Part shown: positions 57,314-64,000 of the stretch, in pieces
How the letters are laid out: each line of letters opens with the position of its first letter
Position numbering within the stretch: the stretch's first letter is position 1
Assembly: GCA_021186555.1 (NCBI GenBank)
Contig: JAJKFL010000004.1
Span: 21,480,406-21,544,405, forward strand
DNA length: 64,000 nt
DNA from: Reticulitermes speratus
Taxonomy: Eukaryota > Arthropoda > Insecta > Blattodea > Rhinotermitidae
Direction of reading: 5' to 3'
Translations under genes and position numbers: made by a program
Notes under the pieces: model-generated
What the model was told of the DNA's origin: nothing
Database searches by the model: none
Seen by the model: only the letters and a program-made list of their open reading frames with translations

Positions 57314-57621
57314 GGGGCGCGCGGTGGCGTAGTTGATTGAGGCACTACGCTACAAACCGGAACGTCGCGGGTTCGATTCCCGATGGTGTCATTGGAATTA
57401 ATTCCTTGACATAATCGTGTCGGTCGCACTATGACCCTGGGGTCGACTCAGCCCCTAACAGAAATGAGTACCAGGAATATTTCCTGGGGGGTAAAGGCGG
57501 CCGGTGCGTAGGGCTGACAACCTTACCACCTTCATGTGCCGATTGTCTACAAATCTGGAAGCCTCAACCTCCTGGACCCCTCAGGGCCTGTCTAGGCCTG
57601 TAATGGGGTTGCTTTACCTTA
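57314..57621 (+). mobile_element. tRNA-derived SINE, family B, full-length reference copy
   Basis: GGGGCGCGCGGTGGCGTAGT head, B box GGGTTCGATTCCCG, GGGGTCGACTCAGCC, GAGTACCAGGAATATTTCC, GGGGGGTAAAGGCGGCC, CTTCATGTGCCGATTGTC, and the GCTTTACCTTA end. A perfect 11-bp target duplication CCATTATAATC lies at 57303-57313 and 57622-57632. Confidence 0.95.
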
Positions 57622-57632
57622 CCATTATAATC

Positions 57633-58464
57633 ACGTTTTCGGTTAGACCATAAGCCATTCTGCACTGAAGATCACAGTCTGCTGGGCCGCGAAGCAGTGT
57701 AGTCTGAGAGAAATTTATTTATGATTACGAGGAACACACTGCCTCCGTCATGAGGGCAGAGGAATGCTCTTGTCAATAAATAATGATCACTTCGATCCAA
57801 TTTCATCAGAAATAACCATTCCATTGTTATCGGTATGCTAAAAATTTGGCTACTTAAAATCAAATAATGTCACAGCCGCTGCCAGCCCAGAACCGTCATC
57901 ACCACTACTGTGCACCTCCTTTTGAATCTTCTCACTCACTTGTAAAATTGGTCGTGCCCCATAAAGTTTATCGCCACATCGAAATGTCATTCTACCGTAA
58001 ATTTCACCAGTTTTCATGCTGTCTAATTAACTACTCCCTCCAAATTCCCTCTTCAGTGCAGGTTATCTGTGCAGTAGCCGTGTTAAACGCACATCAGTAC
58101 TCGAAATGTGGCAAGAAGTGGCTGAATTAGAATTAAGTTTCCTAAATTTCTCATTTCACAAATAATTTAATTACAGGATTCCTTTCTTCTGGGGAAAATG
58201 ACGTACTTCAATCCTATACGAACGGACTCATCAGCTAAACCGCTGCGACAACCTCACAACTCGCAACTGGACAATTCGGAATTATGAATATTTGGAAGAA
58301 TGCTTTACAGTTACACATTAAGTTGACTGAAAGATATTTTACAGAACAAACGGTTTGAATATAACTATTTACACACCCTTATTACTAAGAAATACTAATA
58401 TATATTATAAAATGTATGGACCGAAATGCAATATAACGTCACCACAATTATTTTCCGGCGCGCA
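57633..58464. other. no feature recognised
   Basis: An 87-codon frame (57867-58130, plus) is not recognisable. Otherwise silent. Confidence 0.5.
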
Positions 58465-58713
58465 ACACCCCAAATCGGACCCAGGCCGCCTCATCTTGAG
58501 GTTTCTAGGTCACACACAATTAGGACACACACAATCACCCGGTAGGACTCCTCTGAACGAGTGATCAGCTGGTCGCAGAGGCCGCTACATACACAACACA
58601 CAACAAACACAAGAGACAAACATCCGTGCCCTCAGCGGGATTCGAACCTGCAATCCCAGCAATCAAGCGGCTTCAGACCTACGCCTTAGACCGCATGGCC
58701 ACTGGAATCGGCT
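58465..58713 (-). mobile_element. SINE family C, diverged
   Basis: CCGGTAGGACTCCTCTGAAC, AGCGGGATTCGAACCTG and the head complement GCATGGCCACTGGAATCGGC occur in family order. The ~40 bases before ATCGGACCCAGG are unclear. Confidence 0.88.
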
Positions 58714-58993
58714 ACTCCTAAATATTAGGATAATCCCCGATTTCTGCTGGGATGCAATATTCTAAATCAGAGTGATGTGGCGTACCCTTGGATTCCCGCA
58801 GACTTAAAATCATTTTATTCTATAAGTATATTTTCGGATTTCTACATCCTAGTTTAACCGCAGTTTCGATGGAGAAGTTGGCTTTGGTCGACTCAAATAC
58901 TTCTTATATTTCCTAACGTTGGCCGCTGACTTACGAAGGGCAACTGAAAAATTCTAAATTTAAAAGGTAATTGCAGCAGCCATTGTGTTCTTA

Positions 58994-59524
58994 TTACTGA
59001 TACATTTCAGCACACGAACGCAAATGTCGAACCACAGAACTATGACGGGAAAGAATCAGCCACCTAGCAAAAAGCATTAATCCGCAAAACACAACAAATT
59101 TTTCCCTGCGTCTGTGTAACAGAAAACAGTCATTTCTTGTGACATCCAAATGGAAACTATTATTTATGAACACTGACAATGACACGCAGCGAACTAAGCG
59201 CTGTAGTCATTTCCTGTGCACTGAATAAACCTTCCGTGGGTTGCTTTCAGTAAAAAGAATTGTGCAACGGGCTTGTGTCCTGTCGGTACAGTAATCTTGA
59301 AAAAGAAGTGTCTGTGGACTGTCATCGCCGTACAGATGTGCTGGTAGAATTACGTCACATGAGCTTTCATATTTATCTAGATATGTTCTGTACAGCTGTT
59401 TATGCAGGAAACATGAAGGGTCATTAAAGCAATATATGACAGGTATAACAACTGCACAAAACACCAAAACTTCTGGAAACGTCATTCCTACAATACGTTT
59501 CATTTTGTGGCACTTACGTATCAT
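58994..59524 (-). pseudogene. possible decayed secreted/membrane protein fragment (weak)
   Basis: On the minus strand a 105-codon frame opens with MIRKCHKMKRIVGMTFPEVL and a hydrophobic run (VLVFCAVVIPVIYC) like a signal peptide or anchor. After a TGA at 59207-59209 the same frame stays open to 58994, giving ~178 codons with one stop. The residue mix vaguely recalls divergent arthropod chemoreceptor ectodomains, but no diagnostic motif is visible. By length alone a chance origin in AT-rich DNA is plausible. Confidence 0.15.
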
Positions 59525-60245
59525 ACTTCGTTGTCGAGAAGTTCCGGGATCGAATCACAGCCTAAGACCGACTGTGGTGACTGAGCAGTTGCAGATAGTG
59601 AGGCAGTACCTTAAAACGGGACATCAAAATGTAGCGAATGGGCACTTCTTATCAGGCGAATTATTTTATGAACCGTTTATTTTTCGTTGATATTTATTAT
59701 TATTATTATTATTATTAATAAACTAGAATTGAATTGAATTGAATTATTATTATTCGGCATATATCGAAAGTCTGCAGGTCGTTTCTAACAGATTTCTTCC
59801 TCAGGACCACTACGGTTATAGCTAAACAAAAGCATTTCAGCGTCTTAATTTACATACTTTAAAAGACAGAAGGCGGCCAACTTGATGCAGAATTTGTATT
59901 AACGTGCTGCTTGGTCCAAACTTTGTCCATCTCCTCTGAACATTACAGGTCTTCCAGTTCCTGCTCAGGAGTCTCCGAGATCTCTCCATACTTCATGTCA
60001 GCTCTTCCTGCAAAAGGTGTCCTTCTTCCAGGCGTTTATAAAGATACGAAAATCTTTATAAAACAAGCCATTACACGTAATCAGATGTTACATTAACTGC
60101 TGTAGTTTTATCGTCAATTTTACCAACCAGTTACGCAACGTGTCTTTCTTTGGTGTCCCTGTTTCCCGTGTCATTGTTTTCTGTGTGTGTTTCCGTGCCG
60201 CTTCCACTATTGGCCACTAAGTTGTACACTCAGCACTTTAATAAA
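59525..60245. other. no gene recognised; (ATT)n at 59694-59717
   Basis: A TTATTATT run and a GAATTGAATTGAATT run near 59727-59741 look like retroelement tail debris. No element body could be assigned. Confidence 0.5.
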
Positions 60246-60248
60246 CAA

Positions 60249-60271
60249 TATTATTATTATTATTATTATTA
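60249..60271. repeat. (ATT)n microsatellite
   Basis: About seven ATT units after AATAAACAAT. It may be the 3' tail of a short unassigned retroelement lying just upstream. Confidence 0.9.
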
Positions 60272-61411
60272 AGATGCATATTAAGCACTCGAGATATCTT
60301 TTATGTGCTGACGATATGAAAATTTTTCGTACCGTGAGCTCTGTAATTGATTGCACCCATCTACAATCTGACACTGATTGCAGGCGCGGCTGGTGTTGTG
60401 CTGCTAATAACATGAAACAGTACCGACAAAACTACCGTAATTACCTTGACAAGGAACACTTACACAATTAACTACAATTACGAACTGTGTGACATCAGAG
60501 ATCCAGGAGTACTTTTCGATTCTAAAGTCTGGTTCACCACCACGTAGACTACATATTCTCTCAGTCACTCAAAATGTTGGGACTCATACGTACTTTGACT
60601 TATTTTTGTCTACTACTGATTAGTTACTATTGTTATATCGCCCTTAGTTAGACCTAAGTTAGAATATGGCTCACCTGTTTGGGATAACACTACCACTACT
60701 GATGCCAATAACCTGGAACACATCCAACGGAAGTTTGCAGCTCTACGCTTCAGTTGTTTTTTTCCTAATAGCGTATTCCTTACAATTATGATTATGAACT
60801 TGAGCTTCTAAAGTTACGTACTTTACAAGTTCGAAGGCATCACATTGATGCTCCTGTTTTTCATCCATGCTTTCGCAGGACAAAAATTTTGTCCTTCCTT
60901 GATTAATAGCAGTAGTCTCAGAGTTCCGTCTCGTAATATTAGAAACTTCACTCCGTCTTCTTTATCACGCAACAATTGCCCTTCCGATAGATGTGCAACA
61001 GCTGCACATTTGGTACGCAATGATAGATATATTTAGTAAGCAAATTAAAACTCTCAAACAGATTTTGCGCTTGTAGTTCGTTCACTGACTTTTCATTGTA
61101 GTTATGATTTTAATTATTTAGGTAATTTGTGATTAAATTTAAGTTATATATTATCTTTTGTTGATGATTATGTTTATTACTATGATACGTTATAAAAATA
61201 TCTTTATCATGGGTTACGTCGTACTCATCATAATTCTACATCATCTTTTTTCTGTATTCTTAACTTTGACCTTTAACTGAAATTAATTGCAATGCTTGTT
61301 TCTTTCTTTAACTTGTTTGTCCAGGCTTTGTCTTGTATTGATCTTGTTGTTTCTCTTTGTTGTATCTCCGTGGCAGGCTGTTGAGTCAGCAATTAAATAA
61401 ATAAAGAAATC
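60272..61411 (+). mobile_element. Jockey/CR1-like LINE, reverse transcriptase C-terminal part and 3' end
   Basis: The frame has the catalytic box LCADDMKIFRTV (60304-60339; the family usually has YADD or FADD) followed by DCTHLQSDTDC and WCCAANNMK, the DC--LQ-D and WC--N-M spacing of LINE polymerases. Later pieces in shifting frames read ALVRPKLEYG-like and WDNTTTTDANNLEHIQRKF-like blocks, and a C-terminal frame at 60845-61036 (FIHAFAGQKFCPSLINSSS). The 3' part runs to an AATAAATAAA end near 61411. 5'-truncated, with several frameshifts. Confidence 0.72.
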
Positions 61412-61656
61412 AATAATAATAATTATGAAATCTATAAACAATTCTGTATTTGTTACGTGTCCGTGTTCAGACACGTACGAGTATGTTATTTAGTGTCTAC
61501 TATCGTGATATTTGCAATTTTGTATCAGGTCTGTCACCACGTCTCGTTCACAGTTTGTCTACATTGCGTGATTTGTCAATTCTTGACGTGTGTGCTACAA
61601 CTGGCTATCCTGCTGACGTCAAGTACCTTAATAAATAAACTGAACTGAATCCAGTC
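61412..61656. other. possible tail of another retroelement
   Basis: The stretch ends CCTTAATAAATAAACTGAAC, like the AATAAACTAGAATTGAATT debris at 59718. I cannot assign it. Confidence 0.3.
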
Positions 61657-62240
61657 ATATAACTAACTAACTAACTCCATGGAGCAGAGTCTTTCTTGAG
61701 AAGTTAACAGATCCTCAGCTAATGAAGAAATTCCCCACATTTGCTGGAACCCGAAGGTTCATTACCGCATTCAAAACAGCCCGCCACCTGTCCCTATCCC
61801 GAGCCATATCAAATCAGTCCATGCCCCCCATCTCCCACTTCTTGAAGATCCATTTTAATATTATCCTCCCATCTACGCCTGGGTCTTCCAAGTGGTATCC
61901 TTCCCTCAGGTCTCCCCACCAAAATTCTGTATAAGTTACACCTCTCCCCTCACCCATACGTGCTATATGCCCCGCCCACCTCATTATTCTTGATTTGATC
62001 ACCCGAATAATATTTGGTGATGAGCACAGATCATTAAGCTCCTCGTTATGTAGTTTTCTCCACTCCCCTGTTACCTCGTCCCTCTTAGGCCCAAATATCC
62101 TCCTCAGCACCCTATTCTCGAACACCCTCAGTCCATGTTCCTCCCTCAGTGTGAGAGACCAAGTTTCACACCCATACAAAACAACAGGCAAAATTACAGT
62201 TCTGTATATCTTAATCTTTATATTTTTATCCAATCATCAT
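61657..62240 (-). mobile_element. RTE-like LINE, 5'-truncated, best copy
   Basis: The minus-strand frame 61814-62233 (139 codons) begins KIKIYRTVILPVVLYGCETW and continues with RVFENRVLRRIFGPKRDEV, GEWRKLHNEELNDL and IKSRIMRWAGHIARMG. This is the C-terminal domain downstream of the polymerase fingers in RTE/BovB-type LINEs. A frameshift follows before the expected GRP-RRW-DNIK block. The 3' region ends in TTAG units (ACTAACTAACTAACT on the plus strand at about 61661-61675). Other copies lie at 17178, 30075, 31427, 45801 and 56034. Confidence 0.88.
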
Positions 62241-62244
62241 CGGT

Positions 62245-62272
62245 ATAATAATAATAATAATAATAATAATAA
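62245..62272. repeat. (AAT)n microsatellite
   Basis: Nine ATA/AAT units at the truncated 5' edge of the LINE. Confidence 0.95.
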
Positions 62273-63261
62273 CCATCATCTTAAATTTTTCATAATTCTG
62301 TCCGTGCGGTGAATGCAAACATATCAGATGCGATAATTTTGAGTAGCAACGCAGCCTACCCTAGGTTGCAGCACGTGTGTGTTGTGCAGCAGAAGAGACG
62401 AGGACAGCGGCAGTCCACCTCTAGGACATGTAGCTGCACTAACGACTGTACGTACGTATTTCATTCTACCTCTCTCGGTTTATACTGTCACTCATAAAAT
62501 TCATAATTTATTTACAAAAGACAGTCTTTTTTGCAGTTGAAACTCGTCATAAGAAGTGGTTTAAACCGTATCCTTCTGTATAAGCATAGCGAAATCCAAA
62601 TGACGTCACTTGTTTAATATTTTCCATTGCGTTTCAAAGGTACATAAAATTCATAAGCCCGGCTTACAAGGTAAAGTGTTAATTAATCCTAAGAGTTTAT
62701 ATTAGTCATGGGAAACAGAGTGCCAACAGTGAGAAGCAAGCAGCAGCTTACAAAGGAAAATATCCAATTACTGTATCTTCCCCAAAAACAGTCGCAGTGA
62801 AAGAACATGTTAAAAACGGGCTCTGAACGATATTCTATCGTTTTATGATCTCGCAGGAACAGCACTTTATACCGGAATGTACCCGTACCATCTCTCGCTT
62901 GCACACACGAATATATTATAAGTACAAATTAAATTACCGATAATTTTATCGTTTAATACTATTACCTCAGCCGCAAAAATTTCATAGTCGAGTGATATGG
63001 CATTAAATGGTGAGTAGGTAACAGCCTGAGAGGAGTCAGCTGTATCCCGTTACACGGTAACATCTCTGAATTCGTCTGGAAAGGTGACGAAGCCATGAAT
63101 ACTTTCAGACAAGTCAGACAGCCTTATAAAAAGTTTCATGCACAACGAGACGGTAAGGTAACCTTGGGATTAACTGACGGACAGAACGGCGGGTACATAT
63201 GTAGAAGAATAGCCTTAAACACTAAACTACTCTCGGGCTATAAGCCGCATAAATAATCGAC
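62273..63261. other. no feature recognised
   Basis: Nothing seen. Confidence 0.5.
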
Positions 63262-63465
63262 CGAAAACCAATATTTTTGGAGACATGCTCTGTCCCCACC
63301 ATCAGGGTCGTATGTGGTCAGGAGCTGCATCGCTTTGTCAATCTAACCGATCTTCACTGAACTGCGAACCAATACAGATGGTTATCAGAACAGAGACTTC
63401 TAAACATATTTACTCTGATGATGGAGACATACTGTGACTGCGAAACGTTGGTTTTTAACCGATCC
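63262..63465. mobile_element. hammerhead foldback, G-A-G-A-C-A subfamily
   Basis: The left piece AAAACCAATATTTTTGGAGA...CCACCATCAGGG is the inverse of the right piece CTCTGATGATGGAGACATAC...AACGTTGGTTTTTAA. The spacer of ~100 bases has no coding frame. It is related in arm sequence to 28130-28345. Confidence 0.65.
63410..63456 (+). ncRNA. hammerhead-like motif, intact core but weak helix II
   Basis: CTGATGA, GAAA, ACGT and cleavage triplet GTT are present in the right order. Helix II pairing (ACA/TGT with mismatches) and helix I are poor. It may be a decayed ribozyme that keeps its core by chance. Confidence 0.4.
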
Positions 63466-64000
63466 TTAGCGTGACTGATAGCCCAAAAAATAGTGAATAT
63501 GTTCACAGTGGAACATCAGCTCCTATAAAACTGCACGCTATCACATGCCATTGAGAGCGCGAGTTATTCCACGATCAATTCCTGAGAATTTAATGAAAAG
63601 AGGATTTAAGTAATAAACCAATTATCGTTCTAGGTAAATGAGAATGAACAAGCATTAAATAAGTTTCAGTGACGTACTCTACCCTCTCCTAAATGCCACA
63701 TCCCTCCAAGTATTGAATCGAAAAATAATAGACCTGAGTTTTTAAACTCCGTGAAGTTAATTTAAAGTTTAAATTTGTAATCCCGCAATTTATAATTTAA
63801 CCCTTCACATCACAGCGCTTTCTACATATATACACCACTTACTTGAACATTAAAAATATCTGAGTGTCTTTATGGGTTTTGTGTGCTTCCCAGTACAAAC
63901 GTGGATTATTTCCTCTACGGCATTAAGCCGCTCGTCTTTGTGGTGCAGATGGAGCATTTTCCCGTGAGGTGAGTTTTAATTCTTATATACCATTACAATG
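63466..64000. other. no feature recognised
   Basis: Nothing seen to the window end. Confidence 0.5.

Overview
The window looks like non-genic DNA of a large, repeat-rich insect genome. The composition is AT-rich by eye, nearly every frame is short, and I found no host gene, tRNA, rRNA or snRNA gene that I can defend. The repeats are tRNA-derived SINEs of four kinds, 3' ends of an RTE-like LINE, a Jockey/CR1-like LINE fragment, a small pogo/Tigger-like MITE, several kinds of tandem array and, most strikingly, many short foldback (inverted-repeat) elements carrying hammerhead-ribozyme-like motifs of the sort known from Penelope-like retroelements (PLEs). The SINE heads and the LINE C-terminal block remind me of cockroach or termite (Blattodea) genomes. 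That assignment is inference and was not checked.

Layout. 0-11 kb: a TAG microsatellite, a MITE with a SINE inserted in its terminal inverted repeat (3 kb), decayed SINEs, and long stretches with nothing recognisable. 11-14 kb: a dispersed repeat interrupted at 12071-12623 by a ribozyme-bearing foldback with a clean 10-bp target duplication; its uninterrupted relative lies inverted at 25.6-26.0 kb. A second foldback and a second MITE follow. 14-30 kb: SINEs, an AT-rich 10-bp array (21 kb), two GC-rich patches (23.3-24.0 kb) of which the second is promoter-like, and more foldbacks. 30-42 kb: LINE tails, a solitary ribozyme (32.2 kb), the third MITE, a 0.74-kb polypyrimidine array (35.4 kb), a foldback with a 15-bp target duplication (36.8 kb), and a minisatellite split by a 568-bp palindrome (40.9-41.4 kb). 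42-54 kb: SINEs, a 21-copy 49-bp satellite with higher-order structure (47-48 kb), a 31-bp minisatellite and a near-perfect palindrome (53.7 kb). 55-64 kb: a broken PLE with inverted termini (55.7-57.2 kb) carrying a LINE tail in one arm only, more SINEs, LINE fragments and a last foldback.

How it fits together: the parts are layered insertions rather than an operon or pathway. The ribozyme foldbacks recur about every 5 kb, belong to several sequence subfamilies and lie in both orientations. Six keep the invariant hammerhead core. I regard them as one system: non-autonomous derivatives of PLE-type elements, probably mobilised in trans, with short self-complementary helix III sequences that suggest cleavage as a dimer. 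The rest of the window is a stratigraphy of SINE, LINE and MITE insertions whose relative order can be read from nesting and target duplications.
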